This document shows positions 35,501-46,460 of a stretch of DNA of 64,000 nucleotides, piece after piece. The DNA comes from Varanus komodoensis. Its lineage: Eukaryota > Chordata > Lepidosauria > Squamata > Varanidae. A program made the position numbers and the translations under genes. The notes below the pieces were generated by a model. The model was given only the letters and a program-made list of their open reading frames with translations, was not told where the DNA came from and did not search any database. How positions within the stretch are numbered: position 1 is the first letter of the stretch; every line of letters begins with the position of its first letter. The stretch covers positions 3,979,125 through 4,043,124 of the forward strand of contig NW_025335468.1 of NCBI RefSeq assembly GCF_004798865.1, written 5' to 3'.

Positions 35501-38500
35501 TAGGAGGTGTAATTTTAGGAGACAAGCTAACCTCCTGAAAGAATTTTCTCAAAGGCAGCTTCAAATCTCCTTACAGAATCTTTTATAATGCTTTGAATGC
35601 AGCCACACCTGCATTTGACAAATCACATGAGCTGCCAGGACTTTTGCTTTAAGGGTCACATTAACAGAGGTGGCAGCAAGAAGCCCTTGTTACCCCATTG
35701 CTAGTCTACTTTTTCTAACTGGGACCAGACCCTATACGTTAGATGCAAAAGAACCATTTTAAGAAGCAAAACTCATCTTTCCCAGAGGAATACAACAACA
35801 TGCAGAAACTATACCTTACCGATGATGAACAAGGTAATCACGACATGAAGGAATGGCTCCAATAAAGGCCAAGCTTCCAGAACGGTGACATGCAATGACA
35901 TACAGAGGTGGCAAGGGCACTCCATGCCCTAGAATATCCTAACCAGAACTTACCCAAATTAGGCTATGGTAAGTCTCCTTCTACACCAGTTGTAAAAAAT
36001 GGATGTTGGGCAAGCAAGCTTTTGTATTCAGCCACCAGGTGCTTGGGGAGTTATGAACATCTCCAAGAAATTCCTACCTCAACTTCATTAGCTTTAAATG
36101 CTTCTATTCCAATGAGAGAGGTCAATTCACACAGCAGCAGGAGCAACACCCAAATCACAGCAGACTGCAGCAAGAGCAGCAAGATCTGACCCTGACCAAC
36201 CAGCAAGAACTTATGACAACCCACAACTTGCCTATGAAAAGCCACTTCAGTCACCTGCATGGCACAGAGGCCACTGGCACAATCCCAGGTAGCAAGGCTA
36301 AGCCATAACCAGTGTGGAGCCAGTTTGGTGTAGTGGTTAAGAGCACAGGACTGGGTCTCAGGTGATCTGGGTTCTAGTCCCTGCTCAGCCATGGAGCCAA
36401 CTGGGTGACTTTGGGCCAGTCACAGACTCTCAGCCCAACCTACCTCACAGGGTTGTTGTTGTGGGCATAAGATGGAGGAGGAGAATGATGTAAGCTGCCT
36501 TGAGCCCTTTGTAGGAAAAAGGCAGGATATAAATCGAAAAACAAACAAACAAACAAATAAATAACTTACTGCAGGGACCGCAGGTTACAATTGGGGTCCA
36601 GCATGCTCTGGAACAGAGACGCCACTCCTGTATCTTCAAACTTGTTGTTGCTGAGGTTGACTTCCTTCAGAGATGGCTTGGTGCGCAATACATTGCTGAG
36701 CATCTCCACAGCTTCTGCTGAGACTTCGCAGAAGTCCATACTGTGGGAAAAGAGAAGGGGGAGGAGGAATCCCACAGTTAAGAACAAGAATCCAAACCCA
36801 AGCTTCCTGCTTCTTGCTGAACATACGTCTAGGGCAGCCTTCGCTACCATGGTGCCCTCCAGAGTGTTAGCCTACAACTCCCATTATCCTCAACTAGCAC
36901 AGGAGATGACAGGAGCTGAAGACCTACATGTCTGGAGGGCACCCATGTTGGGGTCTAGAAACACACATTTAACCTTTCACTCAGCAGTTCTGCTATGTAT
37001 ATATTCACACATTTAACATTCTCAGAAATGCGATGTAAATCCAGGGCTGAAGTTCACTACAGAAATACTGTGTGTGTGTGCGTGACAGAGAGACAGAGAC
37101 AGAGACAGACAATATGTATGTATGCATACCTCATATGGCATTACAAGCCACTTTAGGGAAAACTTCCTGCGAGGGAAGGGGTTTTCTTGGTTGTTATTTA
37201 TCTGTCAGCTGTTCCATCCAACTCCACAAAGAAGATCCAATACCACAGTGAGCTGTGCCAGATGTTCCAAAAAAAGGTATGCTCTCTAACCCAAGACATC
37301 TTTCCAGGCCAGATGTACATGTTAAGAAGTCCTGCAGTTACTTACTGAAGGCTCTCCAGCTGACAGGATGGATCCAAGAGTCCCTGGCACAACTCTTTAG
37401 CACCAGCTGAGCCAAGGTTGTTGTCGTTCAGCTGCAGCTCAGTCAGGCCTGGTTTGCCACTAAGCAAGACTCGGAGACTCTTACAGCAGCCTTTAGTTAG
37501 GTTGCAGTTTCGTAGCCTGGAAGAACAATTCAGAATAAAGTGAGCTTTTCCTAGAATTCACAATTTTCTTCTACTGGCTGTATCTTTCATTTGCGGTCCT
37601 ACAGAAGCATCTAGAAAAATCTCTGAAAGATTACTCAACAACAATGAAACAGTGGTCAGATTGAGCACTTACTCTAAGGCAGGAAGAAATAATCCTGGGC
37701 CACTGGCTCAGCCAGTTCCCAAAGGGAGCATCATGGAAGGTCATGCTAACGTAGATGTAGAGAACTTCACCTACTGAAGGGACCTCAGGGTGCTGGTTGA
37801 GTGCAGGCTAAACATGAGTCAGCAGTGTGATGCAGCGGTCAAGAGGGCAAACACCACCCTTGGTTGCATAGCCAGAAGTGTGGCTTCTAGATCGAGAGAG
37901 GTATTACTACCACTCTATACGACTCTGGTACGCCTGCAACTGGAGTATTGTGTTCAGTTTTGGGCCCCTCATTACAGAAAGGATATAGCCAGGTTGGAGT
38001 CAGTGCAGCGTAGGGCCACAAGGTTGGTGGCCGGGTTGCAGGGGATGGGGTATGAGGTGAGACTGAGGGAATTGGGTCTCTTCAGCCTGGAGAAGAGGAG
38101 ACTCAGAGGGGATATGTTAGCGACATACAGGTATGTGAGGGGATGTCACATGGAGGTGGGTCGAGACCTGTTCTCCCCTGCAGAGGAAGGCAGGACACGT
38201 TCCAACGGAGCAAAGCTCAGGGAGTCAAGGTTCAATTTAGATGCCAGGAAGCACTTCCTGACAGTCAGGACCCCAAGGGTGTGGAATGGGCTTCCATGGG
38301 AGGTCGTTGAGGCCCCATTGGTGAGGATGTTCAAAGATAGGCTAGACATGCACATGGTGGGCATGTCATGAGCGAAGCTGGCTGGAGCCGGGGGTCAGAC
38401 TAGATGACCCGGGAGACCCCTTCTGACTTGCTCTGTTTCTCGGTTTTACTGCAGGGATGTGCAAGTGGGTCCCCAAGTGATTTGATCTGCCACTCTCTCC

Positions 38501-39888
38501 TTTACTCACTCTAAGCCACATGGACTTGGGCTGACAGGAACTTGAGGCCACCAACACTGGAAGAGCTACAGACTGTTCCACCTGATCTAATCCAACATAA
38601 GCCACTATGAATTGCAGGAGATTTACCATAGTTTCTGAAGCTTGCAACTTGAATTCAGCAATCCTTTGCACAGCAGGTCCACCCCAGCATCTTGCAGTTC
38701 ATTATTGTTCAGCTTCAGCTCAGTCAGGGTTTGATTGGTCTTCAGAACAGAGGCGAGATCTTCACAATTGCTAGCCACCAGACTGCAATCATCCAACCTA
38801 AGAAAAAATAATGAGATCTAGTTAACCAATTCAATAATGCATTTATCATCCATGACTCTCTTTTCTCCCAAGATGCATCAGAGGACTTCCAAAATATTTA
38901 AATCATTTGAATAAAATCTAGTAGATTAAAACAAAAACAAAACCTCTCTGTCACACAACATGCCAAAACCAAGGAGGTTTTAAATTAGTGGCAAGTTTCT
39001 TGCATCTTCCAAGCAGTAACTGGGAGCATCAAGAAACAGAAAGCCAGCATGCACATAGAGAATTGGCTCAGACAAGCACCAGCAGCTCATAGATTGCTAG
39101 CTGTGAGCAGCATCCAAAACTCAGGACTGAGTTCTGCTCGTCGTAGACTGAAATTCTCCCTTGGTCACTTCCCATGCACAAGAACGTCTCTAACCGGGAA
39201 GGAAATTTTCATTCCAATGGCGGCCACTCTACCCTGACAGCACCACAACCAAATGCTGCTACTTGTGCCTCCGCAACCAAAGCTAATGTACAAGACAGTG
39301 CTTGAGATGCATCACCACATTTGGGACAGAAAACCGGAATAGCTCTATTCTTCTTTAAAGGCTTAATAAAAAGAGGGCGAACACCCCTAGCTAAGGCATC
39401 TTCGCATGAAGAGTTTAACCTGCTGCATCTTCCATTTTCATTATGCATCCTTTACATGCCCACCGTCTGTATTTCTGTGCCTTTCTATATATTCTATTAG
39501 CCAACCACAAGGTGGCGCTGTAGTACACTGTGGTACAGCACATTCCCCACTTTTCACTTTTTTTTGTTTGTTGCCATCTGAAATTTAATACCTAATTCTC
39601 TTCACTCTAAAAAACTTTAAACGGGCTAGAAAAATGGGAGAAGCCCTGGAGGACTTTCACACTGTGAAAAGGCCCTACAAACGTCTGTGAGTGAAGGATT
39701 GCAAGTGTACAATAAATGCCTTGTGCAGAGAACCCAATTAGATCCCTTGAGAAGCATCTCCAAGTCACGCAGGTGTCAGACAGGCGCTACTGTTTTACGT
39801 ACCTAATGGTTTTGTACTGGTTCAGCGATGGAATAAGTTCTTTCCATTTTGTCCCAACGAGTTCTTGACACTGCAGGTCAAGGTCCAT
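25556..39888 (-). CDS. RNH1: Ribonuclease inhibitor (RNH1), nine coding exons
   Basis: Joining 39888-39803, seven 171-base exons and 25643-25556 gives 1371 bases: 456 residues plus a stop (human protein 461). RNH1 is the cytosolic horseshoe of leucine-rich repeats that binds RNase A-family enzymes and angiogenin with very high affinity. The start [12 protein letters not shown] corresponds to human LDIQCEELSD, and the end [20 protein letters not shown] matches human [20 protein letters not shown]. The contact residues known in human as Tyr434, Asp435 and Tyr437 are kept (Tyr430, Asp431, Tyr433), as are Trp263, Trp318 and Trp375 equivalents. The Trp261 equivalent is Ser257. There are 30 cysteines (human about 32), in keeping with its redox sensitivity. 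All LRR exons are phase 2. Introns hold an L1, a CR1 and SINEs. Confidence 0.97.
26400..26770. repeat. (CA)n microsatellite inside a palindromic-looking repeat
   Basis: (AC)n runs from about 26565 to 26592. The flanks, with 'agccatagcttgtttatgac', 'aacccatggtttgtgaactg' and 'gggttatcatgctgtctgat', resemble a dispersed squamate element rich in 'aaccatggtt' words. It lies in the last RNH1 intron. Confidence 0.45.
27261..27431 (-). CDS. RNH1: RNH1 LRR exon 7 of 7
   Basis: 171 bases between acceptor CCCTTTAG and donor AAT|GTAAGT, covering about residues 371-428. It includes [28 protein letters not shown] and NPNCHLKYL. The Trp371 codon is split across the preceding boundary. Confidence 0.95.
29633..29803 (-). 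CDS. RNH1: RNH1 LRR exon 6 of 7
   Basis: 171 bases between acceptor CTACCGCAG and donor CTG|GTAAGT, covering about residues 314-371. It includes [38 protein letters not shown] and CKLRSLW. Confidence 0.95.
30503..30673 (-). CDS. RNH1: RNH1 LRR exon 5 of 7
   Basis: 171 bases between acceptor GTTTCAG and donor GTG|GTAAGC. It includes [20 protein letters not shown] and [23 protein letters not shown] holds the human Trp263 equivalent (Trp259); the residue before Leu-Trp is Ser where human has Trp261. Confidence 0.95.
31747..31917 (-). CDS. RNH1: RNH1 LRR exon 4 of 7
   Basis: 171 bases between an acceptor ending CTGCAG and donor GTC|GTAAGT. It includes [38 protein letters not shown] and CKIEKLS. 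Confidence 0.95.
32100..34500 (-). mobile_element. Degenerate L1 LINE, ORF2 3' part, minus strand
   Basis: On the minus strand, 33040-32280 reads with interruptions as L1 ORF2 C-terminus: [28 protein letters not shown]...[10 protein letters not shown] (the CCHC-type knuckle) and [20 protein letters not shown]. The A-rich left end fits a 3' UTR. 33100-34500 is AT-rich and probably more of the same or an older copy. It lies in the RNH1 intron between 31917 and 36570, in the same orientation as the gene. Confidence 0.7.
34720..35560. other. GC-rich intronic stretch with a long chance-like open frame
   Basis: It is a CpG- and C-rich segment in the same RNH1 intron, immediately right of the L1 block. 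A 259-codon open frame at 34759-35538 is Pro/Ser/Leu-rich with no domain, and antisense frames are open too, so I do not call a gene. It could be the CpG-rich 5' region of an L1, which is a guess from position. Confidence 0.4.
36312..36563 (+). mobile_element. tRNA-derived squamate SINE butted against an RNH1 splice donor
   Basis: A well preserved full-length copy: head 'gagccagtttggtgtagtgg', B-box-like 'gggttctagtccctgctcag', body 'cctacctcacagggttgttg' and a tail of (AAAC)n/(AAAT)n to 36563. The tail ends only about four bases beyond the GTAAGT donor of the RNH1 exon at 36570-36740, and the SINE is antisense to the gene, so the intron starts GTAAGT and then a U-rich run in RNA. Confidence 0.88.
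36570..36740 (-). CDS. RNH1: RNH1 LRR exon 3 of 7
   Basis: 171 bases between acceptor TCCCACAG and donor GCA|GTAAGT. It includes [38 protein letters not shown] and CNLRSL. It has only two cysteines, fewer than its neighbours. Confidence 0.95.
36832..36960. mobile_element. Short hAT-type palindromic element
   Basis: 'gggcagccttcgctaccatg', 'tgccctccagagtgttagcc' and 'tacaactcccattatcctca' are mirrored by 'gaagacctacatgtctggag' and 'ggcacccatgttggggtcta'. It belongs to the same family as 2660-2790. Confidence 0.55.
37346..37516 (-). CDS. RNH1: RNH1 LRR exon 2 of 7
   Basis: 171 bases between acceptor TTCCAG and donor TCA|GTAAGT. It includes [40 protein letters not shown] and CQLESL. Confidence 0.95.
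37741..38455 (+). mobile_element. CR1 LINE 3' end with a 193-codon open frame
   Basis: An open frame at 37790-38371 encodes the ORF2 C-terminus of a CR1 [69 protein letters not shown] and [20 protein letters not shown] short 3' UTR follows with 'cagactagatgacccgggag'. The segment is 5'-truncated, as usual for CR1, so it is not mobile, but its frame is unbroken, which suggests a fairly young insertion. It is antisense in the RNH1 intron between 37516 and 38627. Confidence 0.9.
38627..38797 (-). CDS. RNH1: RNH1 LRR exon 1 of 7
   Basis: 171 bases between acceptor TTTTTTCTTAG and donor ATG|GTAAAT. It includes [38 protein letters not shown] and CKLQKLW. The start LDDC matches human LDDCGLTEARC. 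Confidence 0.95.
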
Positions 39889-39902
39889 TTTTGAAGAAAC
39901 AG
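39803..39902 (-). CDS. RNH1: RNH1 first coding exon
   Basis: The ATG is at 39888-39886, 14 bases inside acceptor CTCTCCAG. It encodes residues 1-28, [20 protein letters not shown] and SLNQYKTI, and splits an Arg codon at donor AG|GTACGT. No longer in-frame start is available before the acceptor. Confidence 0.93.
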
Positions 39903-42900
39903 CTGGAGAGGAAATGGAGGGAAAGTATTATTTCCGCACAACAAACAGAGAAGTCCATGGTTCCCACCCGAGCTCCTGGTCCCCTTTGTCTGTAACATTA
40001 CAGCATTCCTAGCTGCAAGGCAGAATGTCTCAAGAGAGGCCCACCCTTGCTCAAGAGTCCTTGTGTTGAAAGACCCTTTTATCGTGCCACTTCACCCACA
40101 GAGGACTCCACCCAGGAGGACTCTTTGCAACACTTCTCAGGGAACACAAGAATTGCATAATACTTTTGGTTATCCCCAGGCAGTTGGTTTTAGAGGATGT
40201 CCTCTGCAGCACACCTCTGAGCATTTCTGAAGAAATGGCCCCATTCAGAACAAGACTGTACCTCAGTTTCATTTCAGAAGTCTTCTGCAAGCAGTCAATA
40301 CAGAACTCTGGCCATATTTTAGACTACAGCCCTATCTACTGCAGGTTTTCTCTCTCACACACACACATATGCACACACTGAACACATTCACTGTGTGTGG
40401 CCTATAGATTTGGAGGAGGAATGCAAAAAGAAAAAACAAAACAGAAAAAAGATTCCCCGCCCATGAATTACCGCAAGGTAATGTACACATTTGTATTGAA
40501 AGAACAAGTGAACTGCAACTTTCAGACATACTGACCCAGTTCACATAATCACCATGGTATTCTAAAGCTGCAGTGAATTCTGGGCACTATTTGCCTAATT
40601 TCCTGCCTGGTCCAGATAGCTGTGTTCTTCAAACTCCCAGCAGCATGGGTTATCTAAAGGAGAAATAACCCATCAGCAAGCCATGGGCTATTTGAAGGTT
40701 TTGCCCCTTCAGTAAGCTATGCTGCCCAGGTCTGGATGACACAAGCTGTACCCTGAAGGGTAATTAAGCAAATGAAACCTGGCATGTACTGGCATACACT
40801 GCAGCTAAAAGATGCCTCCTTTAAACTGCAGTAATCATGTGAATTGGGCCATTAATTACAATAAGCAGGCTCACTCTGCAATTGTGGAACTTGATATTAA
40901 ATGCAGATTTCCTAAACTTGAGTATTCCTGGTGCCTGTGTGCTTATCAAGAGCGCCAAAGGATGATCAGCTTGAACACAAGCAGGCAACACAGGGAAGTG
41001 TACAATGAGACAATCTGCATGATCAAGCAGCCCACCATGGCTTAACATGAGGCACTGTGTGCTGCCAGCCCCATTCAAGCCTCAACTGCAGCTTGTCATG
41101 CTGTCTGAACCTGGGGACTGTGGGTTATGTGAGGGTTAAAAAGTCCTTTGTGTAACCCTCATGTAATCCACAGGCTCCAGGTTGAGACAACTGCATGAAC
41201 TGAAGCTTGAATATTCAAAAATCAGCCAGCCCATGCGGGGGCTTACAGTAGTTGTTCTAGGCTCTCACATAACCCACAACAAGCTGTTTTGCATGACATG
41301 AGATGCTACGGCATGTGCCTGGTGCAGCTTACACAATTAAAATGGCAGCCAGCAAACCTCGTGGTCACTGTGGCTTATTACAACATGCAAACTAGCCTGG
41401 CATGTTTTTGCTTAAAACAGGTACAGGACACTCTGACTTTGAATAGAATGTGAGTTAGCTTTGCGAAATTACTAATTATGTTTTACTGGAATTGCTGAGA
41501 AGGCTTTTGAAAAACTGTTAGCCTACCAATCTCAAAACAATATAGGTTGTCTTGTTATGCATTGTGATATATATCTGAAAATGTTTAATGCTACCATCAT
41601 TAAGAATTTGAAGATGTAAATAAGTAAACAGTAATAACTGTATTAAAGGGAAGATACAAGATTTACAAAGAATCCTGAATAACTGGCGTAATTAAAAAAA
41701 AAAAAAGATAACTTGAATGGTATCCAAAGAGAAAATACAGAACTAAAGCCCCATCACTTGCGTCAAAAATTATTCTGAGTAAGGAACAAGTGTGGGACTG
41801 CAATGTGAGCCAGGAATTATCTTCTGAAAGGTGTGAATCAGATTTTACTAGAAAACATAGGGGTAACTTTTTAGGAATGTTTAGTAACAGTGTTTAAGGT
41901 TGTGGGCCCCAGTTCATGGGACAACAGCTCATATTAGCTATGAGGTAATCTCTGGACAAAAAGGTATAATTGTGTGCTAACTTTGGAAGGAGGAAGTGTC
42001 TTACTGGAAACGGACCTGTGTACCTGTTTGTTGAACAGTTGCAAAACTGATAAGAAACATGTTACTTAAAAGAGACCTCTTTGAGTTATTAGAACTAGAA
42101 GTCAAAGGAAAAGAAATTTTTAAGGAAATAATATTTCTTGTTAACTATTAAGCTTTTAAAATTTTCCTGTTTTTCTTTATAAATCTGTATGTTTTCCTTT
42201 TTCTTTATACATGAAATGTCATTATTTTATGCAAGTTCTTTTTAATTACTAAAAAGGAAAAATGGATCCAGCTCATCATTGTTAGTATGAAATGAAAAAT
42301 GGAACCCACCAAGAATATTTGCTCTATTGCATTTTTGTAAGACCCTACTACAGGTAGTTAACTGGCACTCAAAGTCTACTAAACACTGCAGTCCAAAAGT
42401 CACAAGCCAAATCTGTAAGAGGACAGCAGAACTAGCAATGAGTTTTAAACACACCCCAATTTCCCTGATCTAAATCACTTGTCAAAGCTGCTACTAGCTC
42501 TATGCACCTTGGGTTTTCCACCCGTGGAGCTAATTACAAATCTGAGGGAGCTGATTTAGACTTGGGAAGAGGGAGAGTTACCACCCCATGTGTATACTGA
42601 TGTATTAATACAATGACAATTTCACAGATCCATCACATTATATCCAGTTTGGTTCCAAGGCTTGTCCTGTGCCCAGATTCCTGGTGTTCCTTGCAGTTCC
42701 TCCACATTGTGATCAGATAAGAGTGATTAAACCTCATCTCTGCAGGGATGCCAGGCTGGTGTTGCTACTATCAATGCATGGGAACACTCACCATTGAGTT
42801 TGGTAAAGAACTACTTAATTCCTAGGTCCCCCCACCCACAAGAAATTTACCAGTTCAATTTGGCATAAACTTAAATAAAGTGGGTCAAGATGAGCTAAAA

Positions 42901-44059
42901 AGAGACTTTCCTAAAAGCTGACACACAATAGATGAGCTGACAAAGAAAGAAATTTCAACAGCTCCAGTAAGCCCAATGCAAATGCCCAACCTAGAAACTG
43001 CCTGATTGGCTCTATGCAACATGTTGCTCCATAGAAAGTTTTTGACAGAACTAATACAGAAACAGACAGAAACAATTTCCTCTCTAGATGCATGGCACCG
43101 GTTATTCATGTGAACTGGAGGACTTGAACTATGCTGTCCTGAAACCTAACAACATTACATAGATTTTACAAAGCAACAGCTGTATAATTAGGGTCAAACT
43201 ACTCCTTATACAGAATTATGCGTAACAATGCTTCCTCTTTCTTTCTTATATGCAAAGCAGCTGCTGGAAGTGGCAATCAGGAATGGCAAGATGGATGAGC
43301 AGTTCTTAACCCTTTCCCCTCTGTGCTGTTCAAAAATACCTTTAGCATGGCATGTATATACATGGGTACTAAAAACACCTGGGAATGCCATATCTCCATA
43401 CTTGCCTCCCCTCCATTGTCAGCAATGATTTTGAATATAAACAGCAGAAGGGTCAGGAGAAATCACCCCAACCCAAACATCTCCGGGCACCTTCTTCACG
43501 ATTTAGATGCGTCATGATCTTAGAAGCAGGAGCTCTGTTCAGTACTTCATCTGAGGTTAGATACCATAACTAAGCAACTCCTCCTTGCTTTCTCTTATCA
43601 GTGAGGTTTAGTTATTGGTTTCATGATCCTCACCCAATACTTGAGATGCCAACATTCCCTCAAGTATGCAGGACCAACCCTGCGGCTTGCAGTGCCAATG
43701 ACTGCGTATCATCTTGCTCAGTGCTTTGAGTTTCTTGGAGGCTTTTCATTTCAGGAAGGGAGCAGCATTAAGAGCCTCCCTGCTTTAGCAGGCCAAGAAA
43801 CGCTTCATGAAAAGTAATCTATGGAAAATGTCTGTGTTCTGAACTTCCGTGTTCTGTACTCAATGGTTAATCCTGGTTAGACTTTAAGTGTTCCACTAGG
43901 ACCTCCAGGGTTACAAAGAAGCCTCCTCTCTTCCCCCTGGGTAAGCTCTACATTTTGCATTCCCAATTGTGGATATGTATTCACAACATTGTTTCTCACT
44001 TACTGTTAGCCAGGAAGAAACCAACAGATTTTGGACACGCCTACCTCAACATGTGTCTA

Positions 44060-44170
44060 AGTTGTGCTAGACTGCAACTCCCATTATCCTCAGGCTGCAT
44101 GAGAGTTGGCTGCATTGACCTGGAATGATGGGAATAACCATCCAACTTACTTGAAATGCAGTGGAAAGCT
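44060..44170. mobile_element. Short hAT-type element fragment
   Basis: 'gactgcaactcccattatcc' and 'ggaatgatgggaataaccat' form the palindromic centre seen in the family at 2660-2790. Confidence 0.45.
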
Positions 44171-44234
44171 GGTCTAGACACAACAGTTAATACTCACTTT
44201 TAGGCTGTATTCCTTTTGCCTCTCTTTTATTTTT

Positions 44235-44425
44235 AACATTATAATTAACATTTATATCTCACTTTTCTTACAAGGACTCCAGGCCCATGAATGCCGCCAT
44301 CCTGATCCTCCTCTTATCCTCACAGCAAGCCTGTGTGGTGGATGAAGCTGAGATGCAGGGACTGGGCAAAGATCACCCAAGGAGCTTCACAGCTGGGTGG
44401 GAGCTAGAACCCAGATCACCAATAC
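44235..44425 (-). mobile_element. tRNA-derived squamate SINE, minus strand, degenerate
   Basis: 'atatctcacttttcttacaa', 'cttatcctcacagcaagcct' and 'gagctagaacccagatcacc' mark an old minus-strand SINE. Confidence 0.6.
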
Positions 44426-44935
44426 TCTATGTCTGTATATGCTATAAAATACCAACAAGCTCCAGATGATTAAAAGAAAAATGGGCCAAGCTGTAAGTGA
44501 CCACCCATAGGAAGCTGTCAGTTATGTACAGATGATGACCTTTCACTTTGACTAGCGGAAAATTACTGTAAATGGCGTGGTCATAGCCAAGAGAATGCAG
44601 ATCATGTAGCCAGTGACAGTTAGATCTTGTCAATGGGATCAAACTGTCAGTATTGTGTTTTGACTTCTAAAAGTGACTTCTAGATGCATCCATCACAATC
44701 CTCATGTTTAACCACCAAGATTCAGTTACAGTAACAAGTTTATACTGAAAGTTAAGGTAAATGCTCTTGAAGCACAAGGTGTTTTACAAAATAGCTTGCA
44801 CTTTCAATAATACACAAGAATGGGCCAATTAACAATGCTGGCAGTCGCTGTTATTTTTCTGCAACCCCAGTGTGAAAGTTGAAAACAAGGGATTTGTCTC
44901 ATAATTTAGGGCACAAACCGAGAAGTGTTTAGAGA

Positions 44936-44990
44936 GAAAAAAAAGTCGTACAACTCCTAGCATGGCAGCATGCTGAGAGTTGTAGGACTT
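44936..44990. repeat. Near-perfect palindrome (MITE-like)
   Basis: AAGTCGTACAACTCCTAGCA, then TG and a four-base spacer, then CATGCTGAGAGTTGTAGGAC: the arms are about 22 bases with two mismatches. Related 'acaactcccagcatg' arms occur at 53215-53275 and about 63235-63345. Confidence 0.8.
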
Positions 44991-46343
44991 TATGTCATCT
45001 AAACATACATATGGCTGTCAAACCCCTAACAAATACTCCCCCTTTTTTGGTGGGGGAGGGGGTGTGCCGGGAGAACTAAAACCAAGCATTGTGAAACAGG
45101 TTGTGAACTTTTACGTCCATGCCAAGAACAAATAAATGAGAACACAGTTCAATTTCCATGTCAGGGCACGAGCAACCTCCAACAATAGGCATCAAGAAAT
45201 GCCTTCCACAAGCATTCTGAGCTGAAAAGGACTGCAGAATTCACAAAAACTCAGAACAAAACCTTTAGCCATGGAACGGCGTAAAATAAGCCCAGAGCCA
45301 GCAGCTGAATAATGCTAACAAAACATAAAACATGGGTTAGGCAGAACTTAAACAGCATTCTAGAACTGAAACCTCCAAACACATGAGTGACAGACAGCAT
45401 GACAACCACTCAAGAGGCACACAAGAGTTCCACAACACAGAATAAAGTCTAGTGGCTTGGAAACACATTTTCATCTTTCTAAAGGCCACCCTGCCTTAAT
45501 GAGGTAATAAATAACCCCCGTCATCCCCAGTGTGACTTTTTCCAGCACATAAACACAAAACATGAAAATCTGAGTCACTGTCCATGCACGCTCTTTGCCC
45601 AGTATATTGTTCCCTTAAGTTACCCTTCCCTGACTATCCAGGAGATGCTGGGAATTATAACCCAACGCAATTGGAGAGTACCAGATTGAGGAAGGATGCA
45701 GTCATGACATCCTATTTTAAGTCAGCGGTGGGGAGAAGAGCTCTTGCCTACCAATTCCTATAAATAGCAATGAATGGAATTTCTTTCCCTAACATCCAAG
45801 AGCGAAGATTCATTCATAAGTTAATATTCAGGGCAGGAGCAACTGTCAGCCCTTTCAGGCAACACCACGCTCCAAAGCAACCGCGGAAGAAAATGGGGAT
45901 CTTTTCGGCATTCCGTCTCTGCCCTTCCAAGCGTCAGGATTAGTAGTCCCGGAGCTGATTCGCATAAGCCGAATTGGCCTTCTTTCCAACCCTCTGCCAA
46001 GACGGCGACCCACGGCCAAAAACAGACATTACTTTAAACGCGCGTCTAACAACTAAGCCATTTCTTATGCGTGTTTGAACAGAAAGAATCTTTGCTCAAA
46101 ATTAGAGGCAGGACTCCCAATTTGGATCCAGATCCTGCCGTGGAGGGGCGGGGCAGAGGAACGCTGAATATTTGGATAGTTTCCTACACCTTCTCGAGAG
46201 TAAAGACGAAAAGACATAGCTGTTAGCCATTCATTCAAAGTACTAATTGTTTTAGTCCCTAGTTTGCTTGGATCCCAACTGAACAAGAGACCCCTTATTA
46301 AAACAACGCGAAACACAGCAATCTGAAAAGGCGTGATCTTACC

Positions 46344-46460
46344 GGATCTTTGGGCGGAAAGTGCCGAGCGAGCGAGCGACCTACTGCAAGAGCCACGCCG
46401 CCTTGCGCGCAATAGATACCTCTCCCCCTCGCCTACACACTCCCGCCTAATTGGAGCAGC
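46344..46460 (-). promoter_or_regulatory. RNH1: Candidate RNH1 promoter and untranslated first exon (proximal)
   Basis: A CpG-rich block contains, reading along the minus strand, CCAAT (46454-46450), the palindrome TTGCGCGCAA (46421-46412, NRF1-like) and a GC box on the other strand (GGGCGG, 46352-46357). It ends in a strong donor TCCG|GTAAGA at 46343/46342. It faces RNH1 about 6.4 kb upstream of its first coding exon, and no coding frame runs into the donor, so it should be a 5' UTR exon. The start site is not visible. Confidence 0.6.

Larger units (their letters stand above)
39910..46340. other. RNH1: Long RNH1 5' intron, no exon found
   Basis: Apart from the short repeats listed separately, I see no coding exon. 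40540-41400 contains repeated 'acccacaa', 'gggttat' and 'ccatgggc' words like the element at 26400-26770. An (AC)n run is near 40350-40380. Confidence 0.5.

Noticed and set aside
34759-35538. A 259-codon open frame, the longest in the window
   Set aside because: It is rich in Pro, Ser and Leu with no domain, overlaps open frames on the other strand, and sits in GC-rich intronic DNA where long chance frames are expected.
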